Shown one piece after another: positions 52,120 through 61,483 of a DNA stretch of 64,000 nucleotides. The notes under the pieces were generated by a model. It saw only the letters and a list, made by a program, of their open reading frames with translations, was not told where the DNA came from and searched no databases. Source of the DNA: Methylomicrobium sp. wino1 (lineage in GTDB: Bacteria; Pseudomonadota; Gammaproteobacteria; Methylococcales; Methylomonadaceae); contig NZ_CP024202.1 in assembly GCF_003932755.1 (NCBI RefSeq), positions 558,001 to 622,000 on the forward strand. The letters run 5' to 3'. The translations under genes were made by a program, and so were the position numbers. Position 1 is the stretch's first letter, and every line of letters starts with the position of its first letter.

Positions 52120-53124
52120 ATGAACAAAACAACACGATTAAAAACAGGACTACTGGCTTTAGGGCTTTTGCTCGCTAACGCGGCGTTTGCCGACCGCAGT
52201 CTGCTGAATATTTCCTACGACCCGACCCGGGAACTGTATCAGGCGTTTAACAAAGAATTTATCGCCGACTGGAAGGCCAAAACCGGCGAAACCGTCAAGA
52301 TACAGCAATCGCACGGCGGCGCCGGCAAACAGGCGCGAGCGGTTATCGACGGTTTGGAAGGCGATGTACTAACCTTGGCGCTGTCTTACGACATCGACCA
52401 GATCGCCAAACTGACCGGTACACTGGATAAAGACTGGCAAAAACGCTTGCCGAACAACAGCGCGCCCTACACTTCGACCATCGTATTTCTAGTACGCAAG
52501 GGTAATCCGAAAGTCATCCAGGATTGGGACGATTTGATCAAGGACGGCGTTGCCGTGATTACGCCGAACCCGAAAACCTCCGGCGGTGCTCGCTATAACT
52601 ATCTGGCCGCCTGGGCCTTCGCCGAGAAAAAATACGGCAGCAAAGAAGCCGCCAAGGATTTTGTCAAAAAACTGTATAAAAACGTGCCGGTCTTAGATTC
52701 TGGAGCGCGCGGTTCGACCACTACCTTCGTTCAGCGCGGCATCGGCGACGTGCTGCTGGCCTGGGAAAACGAAGCCTTTTTGTCGATCGATCAACTCGGT
52801 CCGGATCAATTCGAAATCGTCGTGCCACCGACCAGTATTCTGGCAGAAACGCCGGTCACGGTGCTGGATAAAGTCGCCGAAAAACACGGCACCCGCGACT
52901 TGGCCGAAGCGTACCTGAATTATTTGTATTCACCGGTCGGGCAAAAATTGGCAGCCCAATATTATTACCGCCCGTTTCAACCGGAACATGCCGACCCGAA
53001 AGATTTGGAACGCTTTCCAAAATTGGAGCGGCTTTCCGTGGATGCGGTCTTCGGCGGTTGGCACAAGGCGCAGGCCGAGCACTTCGATGACGGCGGCACC
53101 TTCGATCAGATTTATGCGCCGTAA
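52120..53124 (+). CDS. sbp: Sulfate ABC transporter substrate-binding protein
   Basis: 334 residues. A signal peptide ends at LLANAAFA (about residue 24). The mature part begins [23 protein letters not shown] and contains [34 protein letters not shown] and [27 protein letters not shown]. These match Sbp/CysP periplasmic sulfate-binding proteins, which deliver sulfate to CysTWA. Confidence 0.95.
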   Translation: MNKTTRLKTGLLALGLLLANAAFADRSLLNISYDPTRELYQAFNKEFIADWKAKTGETVKIQQSHGGAGKQARAVIDGLEGDVLTLALSYDIDQIAKLTGTLDKDWQKRLPNNSAPYTSTIVFLVRKGNPKVIQDWDDLIKDGVAVITPNPKTSGGARYNYLAAWAFAEKKYGSKEAAKDFVKKLYKNVPVLDSGARGSTTTFVQRGIGDVLLAWENEAFLSIDQLGPDQFEIVVPPTSILAETPVTVLDKVAEKHGTRDLAEAYLNYLYSPVGQKLAAQYYYRPFQPEHADPKDLERFPKLERLSVDAVFGGWHKAQAEHFDDGGTFDQIYAP

Positions 53125-53134
53125 TATCGCATAT

Positions 53135-53381
53135 CGTTCCCACGCGCCAATGTGGGAATGCTTACCTATCTTGCCTCAACCGCCAAGGTATGGTTTCCCA
53201 CGGAGGACCGTGGGAAACAGGAAGCGACCGCTGAGACTCGGAGCGAGGGAACGATGCTAGGGCTTGCGAAAATGTTTTTTCCTCGTTCCCACGCTCCAAC
53301 GTGGGGATGCTTACCGCTCTTGCCTCGACAGCCAAGGTATGGGTTCCCAAGGAGGACCGTGGAGACCAGGAAACGACCGCT
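53135..53381. repeat. Family C repeat, two tandem copies between sbp and cysT
   Basis: The block CGTTCCCACGC(G/T)CCAA(T/C)GTG begins at 53135 and again at 53284. Each continues GGATGCTTACC and ends in GGAGGACCGTGG. The copies are about 85% alike. CGTTCCCACG-type elements also occur at 18802 and 20886. It splits an otherwise normal operon. Confidence 0.75.
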
Positions 53382-53450
53382 TTATCGTCACAAAGAACGG
53401 ATTAGAGATATCAAACCGCTGTTTTTTGCAATTTATTAAAGGCTACCGAA

Positions 53451-54278
53451 ATGCCACAAAGCCATATTATGCCGGGTTTTCGTCCCACACTCGGGTTTAC
53501 GCTGTTTTATCTGGCGTTGATCGTGCTGATTCCGTTAAGCGCGCTGGTGTTCAAAAGCATGCAGCTCAGCCTGGATCAATACTGGGACATACTGACCAAT
53601 ACGCGAGTTCAGGCTTCTTTCCGCGTCAGTTTTGTTTCAGCCTTGATTGCGGCTGGCATCGCTACACTGTTCGGCTTTGTGATCGCCTGGACTCTGGTGC
53701 GTTATCCGTTTCCCGGCAAGCGCCTGTTCGACGCCTTGATCGACCTGCCGTTCGCGCTGCCCACCGCAGTCGCCGGCATCGTGCTGGCGGCCATTTACGA
53801 ACCCAATGGCTGGATCGGTCGAATCGTTATGGACACTTTGGGCGTGCAAATCGCCTATAAACCGCTCGGAATCGTGTTTGCATTGATCTTCATCGGCCTG
53901 CCGTTTGTCGTGCGCACCGTCGAGCCGGTATTGCAGGAATTCGACACGGCGATGGAGGAGGCGGCCGCGAGCCTCGGTGCCAATCGCCTGCAAACTTTTA
54001 TCAGAGTGATTCTACCCAATATCCTGCCGGCGGCACTAACCGGTTTCGCGCTGGCATTCGCGCGCGGGGTCGGCGAGTACGGCTCGGTCATTTTCATTGC
54101 CGGCAATATGCCTTATGTGTCCGAAATCGTGCCGCTGTTGATTATCACCAAGTTGGAACAATACGACTACGCCGGCGCGACCGCAATCGGACTGACTATG
54201 CTGATCATCTCCTTTCTATTGTTATTACTGGTCAACGTACTGCAATGGTGGGTACGTCGGCGCGGCGGCCAACTGTGA
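53451..54278 (+). CDS. cysT: Sulfate ABC transporter permease subunit CysT
   Basis: 275 residues. Six membrane segments and the EAA loop [39 protein letters not shown] and [12 protein letters not shown] are typical of CysT (CysU). It forms the channel with CysW. The gene starts after a 300-bp gap from sbp; an earlier in-frame start is unlikely. Confidence 0.95.
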   Translation: MPQSHIMPGFRPTLGFTLFYLALIVLIPLSALVFKSMQLSLDQYWDILTNTRVQASFRVSFVSALIAAGIATLFGFVIAWTLVRYPFPGKRLFDALIDLPFALPTAVAGIVLAAIYEPNGWIGRIVMDTLGVQIAYKPLGIVFALIFIGLPFVVRTVEPVLQEFDTAMEEAAASLGANRLQTFIRVILPNILPAALTGFALAFARGVGEYGSVIFIAGNMPYVSEIVPLLIITKLEQYDYAGATAIGLTMLIISFLLLLLVNVLQWWVRRRGGQL

Positions 54279-54289
54279 GAGACGCTCAA

Positions 54290-55156
54290 ATGAATACGGT
54301 TACGACAACTCCTGCATATCAACCTAAAACAATCGCACTTAACGATCCGAATTGGGTTCGTTTTGGCCTAATCGGCCTGACTTTAGCGTTTATCGGATTG
54401 TTTTTGATCCTGCCGCTGGCGACCGTGCTGATCGAAGCCTTCAGCAAAGGCTGGTCGGCCTATAGTGACAGCCTGGCTCATCCCGACACGCTGGCGGCAA
54501 TACGGCTGACACTATTGACCGCCGCCGTGACCGTGCCGCTAACGACTTTTTTCGGCATTTGCGCGGCCTGGTCCATTGCCCGTTTCGACTTTCGTGGCAA
54601 AAGTTTATTGATTACGTTAATCGACCTGCCGTTCTCCGTATCGCCGGTTATCGCCGGTTTGATTTATGTATTGGTATTCGGTGCACAGGGCTGGCTGGGT
54701 CCATGGTTGGCTGACTACGACATCAAGATCATCTTTGCGGTACCCGGCATCATACTGGCAACCTTATTTGTGACCTTTCCGTTCGTCGCCCGCGAGTTGA
54801 TTCCATTGATGCAGGAAATGGGACACGAAGAGGAAGAGGCCGCTTTATCGCTTGGCGCCAGCGGCTGGCAGACTTTTTTTAAGGTTACTCTACCCAATAT
54901 TAAATGGGGACTGCTTTACGGCGTACTGCTCTGTAATGCCCGGGCGATGGGCGAGTTCGGCGCGGTGTCGGTGGTTTCCGGCCATATTCGAGGGCTGACC
55001 AATACCCTGCCGCTGCATGTCGAAATCACCTACAACGAATACGATTTCGTCGGCTCGTTCGCCAGCGCCTCGCTGCTGGCAGGCTTGGCAGTCGTGACAT
55101 TGATTGTGAAAACCTATTTGGAATGGCGGCAAAATCAGGATAGGAAGGCGACATAA
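54290..55156 (+). CDS. cysW: Sulfate ABC transporter permease subunit CysW
   Basis: 288 residues. [30 protein letters not shown] and the EAA loop [25 protein letters not shown], then [13 protein letters not shown], identify CysW. I use the ATG at 54290 over 54245 because it lies after the cysT stop (54278). Together with CysT it forms the membrane pore. Confidence 0.95.
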   Translation: MNTVTTTPAYQPKTIALNDPNWVRFGLIGLTLAFIGLFLILPLATVLIEAFSKGWSAYSDSLAHPDTLAAIRLTLLTAAVTVPLTTFFGICAAWSIARFDFRGKSLLITLIDLPFSVSPVIAGLIYVLVFGAQGWLGPWLADYDIKIIFAVPGIILATLFVTFPFVARELIPLMQEMGHEEEEAALSLGASGWQTFFKVTLPNIKWGLLYGVLLCNARAMGEFGAVSVVSGHIRGLTNTLPLHVEITYNEYDFVGSFASASLLAGLAVVTLIVKTYLEWRQNQDRKAT

Positions 55157-55161
55157 GTCTC

Positions 55162-55223
55162 TCTCCCACATAGCGTCCGCCGCTCTCAGTGGGAGCGACG
55201 CCTTCGTCGCGACTTTCGGAGCC
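55162..55223. repeat. Family A hairpin repeat between cysW and cysA
   Basis: CTCCCACATAGCGTCCGCCG faces CAGTGGGAGCGACG and TCGTCGCGAC. The following 200 bp also share strings (GTGTATAACGACAAGAGCTCTGCG) with 61435-61470. The 300-bp gap has no gene. Confidence 0.6.
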
Positions 55224-55458
55224 ATTAATGCTTGGTAACCATGGTTTTTATCGAAGACCGTCCGGGGTGCAATGTTCTGTAACTTATCAATCAGAGCAGC
55301 TCACCGATATTTCGATAAGCGTTTGCCACCAACACGCATGACGCTACTTGTGTATAACGACAAGAGCTCTGCGCGGGAACCATTTGAAAAAGCCCTTAAG
55401 CTGGGTTTCATGTTGTTCAACCCAGCCTACATAAACAAATTTGAACGAGAGCACCACG

Positions 55459-56502
55459 ATGAGTATTACTTTAAACAATATCAGCAAACGCTTCGGCAAT
55501 TTCGCCGCCCTGGACAATATCAACCTGGAGATTCCCGAAGGCGAATTGGTCGCATTACTTGGACCGTCGGGCTGTGGCAAGACCACCTTGCTGCGCATCA
55601 TCGCCGGACTGGAACAAGCGGATCGAGGACAGGTTTTACTAAACGGCAACGATGTTACCGATCAGCCGGTCAAAAACCGGCAAATCGGCTTTGTTTTTCA
55701 ACATTACGCGCTATTCCGGCACATGACGGTATTCGACAATATCGCCTTCGGTCTCAGGGTCAAACCGAGAAAGGAACGTCCTAGCGAAACCAAAATCCAG
55801 GAAAAAGTGCATGCGCTGCTCAATCTGGTGCAATTGGACTGGCTGGCCGACCGTTTCCCCGATCAGCTGTCCGGCGGCCAGCGCCAGCGCATCGCACTGG
55901 CCCGCGCCTTGGCGGTGGAACCGTCGGTGTTGTTGCTGGATGAACCGTTCGGCGCGCTCGATGCCAGCGTTCGGAAGGATTTACGGCTGTGGCTGCGGCA
56001 TTTGCATCATGAGCTAAATGTCACCAGTATTTTCGTGACTCACGACCAGGAAGAAGCAATGGAAGTCGCCAGCCAGATCGTCGTGCTCAATCACGGCAAG
56101 ATCGAGCAAAAAGGCTCGCCTAGTGAGATTTACGACAGTCCGAACAACGATTTCGTGTCGCGTTTCATCGGTCATACCAATGTTTTTCACTTGGAAAAAG
56201 ACGACAGCTCATGGCTTGCCGGTGCCGGAATCATCATCGACGAGCCGAAAGGAATCGTCGCGCATGTGCGTCCGCACAACATCCAAGTCGAAAAACCGCA
56301 AGATTCCGCCAATTCTCCCGTGTACCTAAAAGATTGGCAGCACCTAGGCGCAATCATCCGGCTGGAATTGAGCAAGGACGGAACTAACGGCAACGCAACG
56401 ACAATCTTTGCGGAAATGCCGAATGAACAATTTCGCGAACTGGCTTTGAATAAAGGTGACCAGGTGTCGCTGCATATTAAGCATGCGCATTGGTTTAACT
56501 GA
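55459..56502 (+). CDS. cysA: Sulfate ABC transporter ATP-binding protein CysA
   Basis: 347 residues. Walker [10 protein letters not shown], signature LSGGQRQR and Walker [13 protein letters not shown] lie in order, with an EAMEVASQ segment after the switch His in FVTHDQEEA. The C-terminal part is the TOBE-like regulatory region. I use the ATG at 55459 rather than the TTG at 55441. It powers sulfate uptake with CysTW. Confidence 0.95.
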   Translation: MSITLNNISKRFGNFAALDNINLEIPEGELVALLGPSGCGKTTLLRIIAGLEQADRGQVLLNGNDVTDQPVKNRQIGFVFQHYALFRHMTVFDNIAFGLRVKPRKERPSETKIQEKVHALLNLVQLDWLADRFPDQLSGGQRQRIALARALAVEPSVLLLDEPFGALDASVRKDLRLWLRHLHHELNVTSIFVTHDQEEAMEVASQIVVLNHGKIEQKGSPSEIYDSPNNDFVSRFIGHTNVFHLEKDDSSWLAGAGIIIDEPKGIVAHVRPHNIQVEKPQDSANSPVYLKDWQHLGAIIRLELSKDGTNGNATTIFAEMPNEQFRELALNKGDQVSLHIKHAHWFN

Positions 56503-57034
56503 ACGAATGTATGGATGGATGGCGCGTTCAACGATTTGGCGGTTGGTTTCCGAAAACGGTGGGCAAAAATGGAAAGACTCTTATGAGTGGGAGCGATCCC
56601 ATACGCATCAAGCTAAAAAAGCCAACCCGCATCCAGCTTTTTCCTATGCTCCAGCTTGGGAAATACACCGCAGAAGCTGGAGCTTGGGTAACAGCATATT
56701 TTAGTTTTTGCGACTACGACTAGTCCCCGCTCGGACACTTTGCTTCGGCAGGCTGAAGCATCTTGCTAATCCGGTTGATTATTAAAACGATATAATTCGA
56801 TTTATAATTCTAGAAATCAGATATACCCGTCGTAGATCAAAATTCGGCGCCTGGGTGCCCGCTAAAGGACGCCGTGAATACGTCCATGCTGGCAAAGCCT
56901 TTATGAGCGCCATGGATGGCGTGAATGTCGATTTTGCAGGAGCAAAAATCGACCGAACACCCAGGCGCCTCCTCTGGCACTGCCGAAATTTGAAGTGCGA
57001 AAGGTATATTGAAAACGCTTCAGGCCATCACCTC
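56503..57034. other. 530-bp repeat-rich region before the regulator gene
   Basis: It contains family F (56598-56634), AAGCTGGAGCTTGGG-type palindromes (56640-56690) and a family E block (56831-56990) with TCGATTTTGCAGGAGC and CGACCGAACACCCAGGCGCC. The AT-rich motif at 56783-56820 may be the regulator's promoter. Confidence 0.55.
56783..56799. promoter_or_regulatory. Motif shared with the sulfate operon upstream region
   Basis: TAAAACGATATAATTCG matches, inverted and with one mismatch, the sequence at 50253-50269 upstream of the YezD-porin-sulfate genes. It lies 235 bp before the CysB-type gene, in an AT-rich stretch. A shared regulator-binding site is plausible. Confidence 0.4.
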
Positions 57035-57934
57035 ATGAATCTCAGCCAGATTGAATTACTTCGCACCCTGCATGAAAACGGTTTCAACCTATCCAAGGCC
57101 GCCGACAGCATGCATATCGTGCAATCGGCGGTTAGCCGGCAATTACATTTATTCGAGGAAGAACTGGGCTCGCCTTTATTGACAAGAAACGGCAAAAAAC
57201 TGACCGGTCTAACTGAACTAGGGCAAAAGATATTGGCGCAGGCATTAACCATTCAACAAGCCAAAAAAAATATCCAATCGCTCGCCACGGAATACCGCAA
57301 TGGCGACAGCGGAATCTTGCATGTCGCGACGACGCATACCCAGGCAAAATATTTTTTGCCGAAGCCGATACAACGCTTCCGCGCCAAATATCCTGCCGTG
57401 AAGGTTTATATTGTGCAGTCCTCACCCGACCACCTGATCGACTTTCTGCATAAAGACCTGGCCGATCTGGCTATTTGCACCGAAAAGGTCGCCGACGATG
57501 AGACCTTGATCATCAATCCCTGTTACGAATGGCACCATGCCGTTGTCATCCCAAAAGAACATCCGCTGGCTAGCGGGGACTTAACCTTAGAACGCTTGGC
57601 CTCGTTTCCGATTCTCACCTACTCGCTCGGCTTTACCGGCCGTTCCAATATTGAAAAGGCCTTTAACGACCGGGAATTACAAATGGATGTGGTGCTGGCG
57701 GCAGCCGATACCGATATCATCAAAACTTATGTGCGTTTGGGATTGGGTGTCGGCTTGATCGCCAGTATGGCATATGACCCGGTAGTCGATTCTGATTTAG
57801 TTGTCCGTAATTTGCCCGGACTCATACCCAGCTCGATGACCAAAATCGCCTACTTGCGACAGAATTATTTACCCGCCTACAGCCGGCATTTTATTGAAGA
57901 ACTATTGGATGCCGCCCAAGAAATGAGCGCCTGA
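57035..57934 (+). CDS. CysB-type LysR-family regulator
   Basis: 299 residues. Residues 1-60 form the winged HTH (LRTLHENGFNLSKAADSMHIVQSAVSRQLHLFEEELGSPL); the effector domain follows, with THTQAKYFLP and GLGVGLIASMAYDP. These match CysB/Cbl-type regulators of sulfate assimilation, which bind O-acetylserine or sulfate-starvation signals. Its position after the sulfate operon supports that role. The ORF extends upstream to 56855, but that part is repeat-derived, so I start at 57035. Confidence 0.85.
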   Translation: MNLSQIELLRTLHENGFNLSKAADSMHIVQSAVSRQLHLFEEELGSPLLTRNGKKLTGLTELGQKILAQALTIQQAKKNIQSLATEYRNGDSGILHVATTHTQAKYFLPKPIQRFRAKYPAVKVYIVQSSPDHLIDFLHKDLADLAICTEKVADDETLIINPCYEWHHAVVIPKEHPLASGDLTLERLASFPILTYSLGFTGRSNIEKAFNDRELQMDVVLAAADTDIIKTYVRLGLGVGLIASMAYDPVVDSDLVVRNLPGLIPSSMTKIAYLRQNYLPAYSRHFIEELLDAAQEMSA

Positions 57935-57981
57935 GGACATGAGGGTATAACAAAACATTGGAGACGGGTTCAAAATCGGCA

Positions 57982-59160
57982 TTATCCGGCATTAAAATCC
58001 AGTTCGCATAAGTCTTTAGCTGCATGTAACTGCCCGTTAAGCAACATATTTTTTAATTTTTCCGCACGCTGCATGTATTCTTCGGTCAATTCTTTAAATG
58101 CCTCTGGCAAATGGTATCGTTCCAATTGCGATAAATGCCCGTCGAAAGCGGCAGATATACACAGCAAATCAAGCAAAAAATAGCGCTCTTGTTCGGCGAC
58201 TTCATCCAAGAGTGCTAAAAAATCTTCCCAGTTATCGTATTCTTTTGTCTCATCGATTTCGAAGGTAGAACAGAGCCTATGCAGTAATACCAACATATTC
58301 GGATGGTAATGTTGCGCCAATACCATCATGACGGCTACCGCCCTGACCGAGCCTTCGCGCGCTTTAGGGCTTAATTGCGCGATAACGTCATCGGTGATGA
58401 CATTCATCGCAATGTGTTCGGCTAGTTTATTGCCGAATAAGCGCAATCTTGCCTCTCTTGCCACTTTATACAATGTAAAGGCATCCCATAGGCCGGTTAT
58501 CGGAATGGCGACCCAGCTAAAAGTCAGGCGTATATCGCCTTTACCAAAAAAGCGGACCAGTAAAAATTTTACTCCCAAACTACTGAGGACGACTTTGGCT
58601 TTATATAAAATCGTGACCAAAAATAATTTGGATTTGGATAAATGCTTTAGCGGATCGATACCTAAATAACGAATGATCGGATCAGGGACTTCCAGTGCCG
58701 CGCGCGCTAAAATATTGGGTACAGCATCATCGCCCGGCAGACAAAAGTCTTGAGTGGCCTGGTTATGTCCGGTTAAGCAGGCGAGGCTGTAGACAATTTT
58801 AAGACCCAACCAAAACAGCACTGTCATTTCGACCGTCAGCATCACGACGAGCACCGAACCATAAAGCAGGTAATAGGTTGCAGTTGTCATTGATGCTTGA
58901 AATGTCCATTCTATCCATATAGTTACGAATGTGGTCAGAGCGCCTATTGCAAAGGCGATCACAGCCGCGAATGCCGTGATATTAGTCGACAATGCCTGCA
59001 ACGTTGCATCGGGCTGTAAGTCATCGATACTGACATTATGCAATTCGGACGTGCCGGCTTTTTTAGCCAAAAACCGATAATACCGAACGCCGAGCGTCTC
59101 TAGAAAGCCCTCCGGCTCTTCTCTTTGATAGATCGATTTTTTGATCACAGTCTCGTTCAT
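57982..59160 (-). CDS. Unrecognised membrane protein with TerB-like C-terminal part
   Basis: 392 residues. Two hydrophobic pairs (about 62-85 and 95-120) and an amphipathic middle (IRYLGIDPLKHLSKSKLFLVTILYKAKVVLSSLG) precede a helical C-terminal domain with LDLLCISAAFDGHLSQLERYHLP. That segment recalls the Asp-rich loop of TerB-like domains (DGhls/..E). I know no named family. It lies about 200 bp from the next unknown membrane protein gene, on the same strand. Confidence 0.55.
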   Translation of the reverse strand: MNETVIKKSIYQREEPEGFLETLGVRYYRFLAKKAGTSELHNVSIDDLQPDATLQALSTNITAFAAVIAFAIGALTTFVTIWIEWTFQASMTTATYYLLYGSVLVVMLTVEMTVLFWLGLKIVYSLACLTGHNQATQDFCLPGDDAVPNILARAALEVPDPIIRYLGIDPLKHLSKSKLFLVTILYKAKVVLSSLGVKFLLVRFFGKGDIRLTFSWVAIPITGLWDAFTLYKVAREARLRLFGNKLAEHIAMNVITDDVIAQLSPKAREGSVRAVAVMMVLAQHYHPNMLVLLHRLCSTFEIDETKEYDNWEDFLALLDEVAEQERYFLLDLLCISAAFDGHLSQLERYHLPEAFKELTEEYMQRAEKLKNMLLNGQLHAAKDLCELDFNAG

Positions 59161-59356
59161 CGTTTTATTCCTTATTCTGTGTAACGCACTCTGTTGTAAA
59201 TCATGCCCTGTACCTATCGCTCTTCAAATTTCGGCATTAGCGTATTGAGAGGCGCCGAGGTGTTTACCCTTCGCCTAGCGCAATGTGAGGGCGCAGAGAA
59301 CCTAGCACATGAACAAAAATCTTGCGCCAGCCTCGTATTTCACTCTCGTAAGCCGC

Positions 59357-60892
59357 CTAATCGTCAATACGCGCTGTTTTAAAACGGGCAGTGGCTCCTA
59401 ACAGACCAACCACGAAGAAAGCCGTACCGACTAAAGTAAACCGCAGATTCGACTCTTGTATGATTAAGTCGTCGGTCGCATAAAGCATGATAATAACGGC
59501 GACAGCTCCCCACCCAAGAAATCGCAACGTCGCGTTTACCAGGCATTTACCTAGCGTTTCCGATTCAGTCACTGGCGTGTCCATTCGATAGGCCACAAAA
59601 CCGCATATCAGCGCAGGCAGGATTCCCCAACGCATATGATCTAAAAAGCTTTCCAAAAAGTTGAAATATTCTCGGCGATAGAAGGTTAACTCGAGTACGA
59701 GTGTCGATACCGTGGTACTGACAATAAAACCCATGATCATCATCGTCATGTAAAATCCATAATAACGATCGTATTGCTCCCTCTGCCGCCTGAAGGCAAG
59801 CGTACGTGAAACAAAAACCAGCGCCAAAGGAAGAACATACATCGGCATGACATAAGCGATCCACCGAAGCGTCGTATAGCTAAAGTGGGCCAAAGGCTTA
59901 TCCGGAAACAGGAAAGCATTATGTAACGAAACCGAAATTTCTCGACCCAATATGACTCCGATAGCGGAGGCCGCCATGAAAATCAAAATATACTTATAGG
60001 TGTGTTTCAAACGAGCTTCGTGAACATTCCCGCCGAGTTGTTTCACGGTTGCCCAAATATCGTTCTCGCTGGCACTACCGAACACGATCAAAGAGGCGAG
60101 CATGCGGCACAACAAACCGGTAAGTTGATCCAGTTCCTTGATCAACTTGACCGTCTTGGTGTAATGCGGTTCCGCTTCCTTCCAAACAGCCACTTTTTCC
60201 GACATGGCATTATAGGAAATACAAATTTCCCCCCATTTCAGAGACGGTTCGTTGAACAATCGACGAAAAGACGACTGATTCGCATAATATTGTATCCGAT
60301 CAAAAAGCAAACAATTATGAGCCCACTTATATTCGACCGTGGCACTGGACATGTCGAAGTCGCCGGGGTCGATACTCGACACCAACAGTCGACTGGCAAT
60401 TTGCTCTTTCAGTTTATCGTCAACCGCCGACAATCTTGAGGCAATCAGAGCGTTATAGACCTCTACCGCTTTAGTTGGGATGGCAAAAGCATCATGTATG
60501 TTGTCTCTCAAAATTAGCAAGGGGTTAATTTTACTTTCCCAAGCGATAAAAAATAAAAATAGCCCTGCGGTAATCAACGGTACGATCGTGGTACCGTCCA
60601 AGCCGTTCAGAAGATCCAACAATTCCCGAGAACGAAGGTTTTTAACGATAAGCGTTATCAACGGTTCCAAGGGCAACCACTGCAAAGTCAGTAATAAATA
60701 AAGAGCTGCCATGAACGTGCAGTACGACACAACGCCAAACCAATAGGTGGTTCTGCGGATAAAATATTGCGGAAGCGTCGGTTCTGCACCTAATTGAATC
60801 CGACGTTTTTGGAAGGAACGATAGGCCAGGAATAGTACCGCCACGGTTCCAAGAAACTGCACCGCAAAGTTAATCATAAGTTCAACAGTCAT
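59357..60892 (-). CDS. Large unrecognised polytopic membrane protein
   Basis: 511 residues from the ATG at 60892, which has AGGAG about 12 bases upstream. The frame is open for another 65 codons upstream, but that part is not typical coding. About ten hydrophobic segments are visible (for example LMINFAVQFLGTVAVLFLAY and IVPLITAGLFLFFIAW). A soluble loop of about 180 residues lies in the middle, with LLFDRIQYYANQSSFRRLF. The function is unknown, and no homologue is obvious to me. It may work with the gene at 57982. Confidence 0.55.
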   Translation of the reverse strand: MTVELMINFAVQFLGTVAVLFLAYRSFQKRRIQLGAEPTLPQYFIRRTTYWFGVVSYCTFMAALYLLLTLQWLPLEPLITLIVKNLRSRELLDLLNGLDGTTIVPLITAGLFLFFIAWESKINPLLILRDNIHDAFAIPTKAVEVYNALIASRLSAVDDKLKEQIASRLLVSSIDPGDFDMSSATVEYKWAHNCLLFDRIQYYANQSSFRRLFNEPSLKWGEICISYNAMSEKVAVWKEAEPHYTKTVKLIKELDQLTGLLCRMLASLIVFGSASENDIWATVKQLGGNVHEARLKHTYKYILIFMAASAIGVILGREISVSLHNAFLFPDKPLAHFSYTTLRWIAYVMPMYVLPLALVFVSRTLAFRRQREQYDRYYGFYMTMMIMGFIVSTTVSTLVLELTFYRREYFNFLESFLDHMRWGILPALICGFVAYRMDTPVTESETLGKCLVNATLRFLGWGAVAVIIMLYATDDLIIQESNLRFTLVGTAFFVVGLLGATARFKTARIDD

Positions 60893-61291
60893 CGTGCGCC
60901 TGCTCCTACGTGCTTTTTTTATAAGGTTCGAATTAGGGTTGTCATCATAGTCAAAAGACAATGATATCCGTGTCGGTTCTATGCAGGTCCATACGTTAAT
61001 GTCGTAATTTGAAGTACGATAGGTATAACCAGCCAAGCGTCCGTTGCGGTATCCAGTGGAATTATTATACTTGACAAGGTGCGACAAGGTCTCTTACTGG
61101 TTTCAGAATAAACCCAAACATGTTGTCGTTCAATTATCCCATCGATCTTGGGATGAAGAGGACCAAGGTGCTTTTCTTGGATGGCGATGAGAGGAATTAA
61201 TGATAAAAATCTTTTTACGAATTCTGTTACAAAGAAAACCAGTGGGTAATGAATGCTGTCGAAATTGTAACGACTCAGTCCCCCGGCAATT

Positions 61292-61458
61292 GTCGCTCCC
61301 ACAAGGGGCCGAATGCTCTGTGGGAGCGATCCCCAGATCGCGATTTCGAAGCCACTGATGTTCAATATCCGCAGATTTATCAAACAACACCGTTCCCAGG
61401 TATACGATAACCTCTGTTTAGCAAGTTTACCGATATTTGTGGATAACGATGAGCGCTC
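61292..61458. repeat. Family A long repeat, right copy (inverted)
   Basis: It matches 711-889 in inverted orientation with about 95% identity, including the hairpin and the CTCTGTTTAGCAAG and CCGCAGATTTATC strings. The 590-bp gap it sits in (60893-61483) has no gene. Confidence 0.8.
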
Positions 61459-61483
61459 TGCGTAGGAACGATAGGATCCGGCA

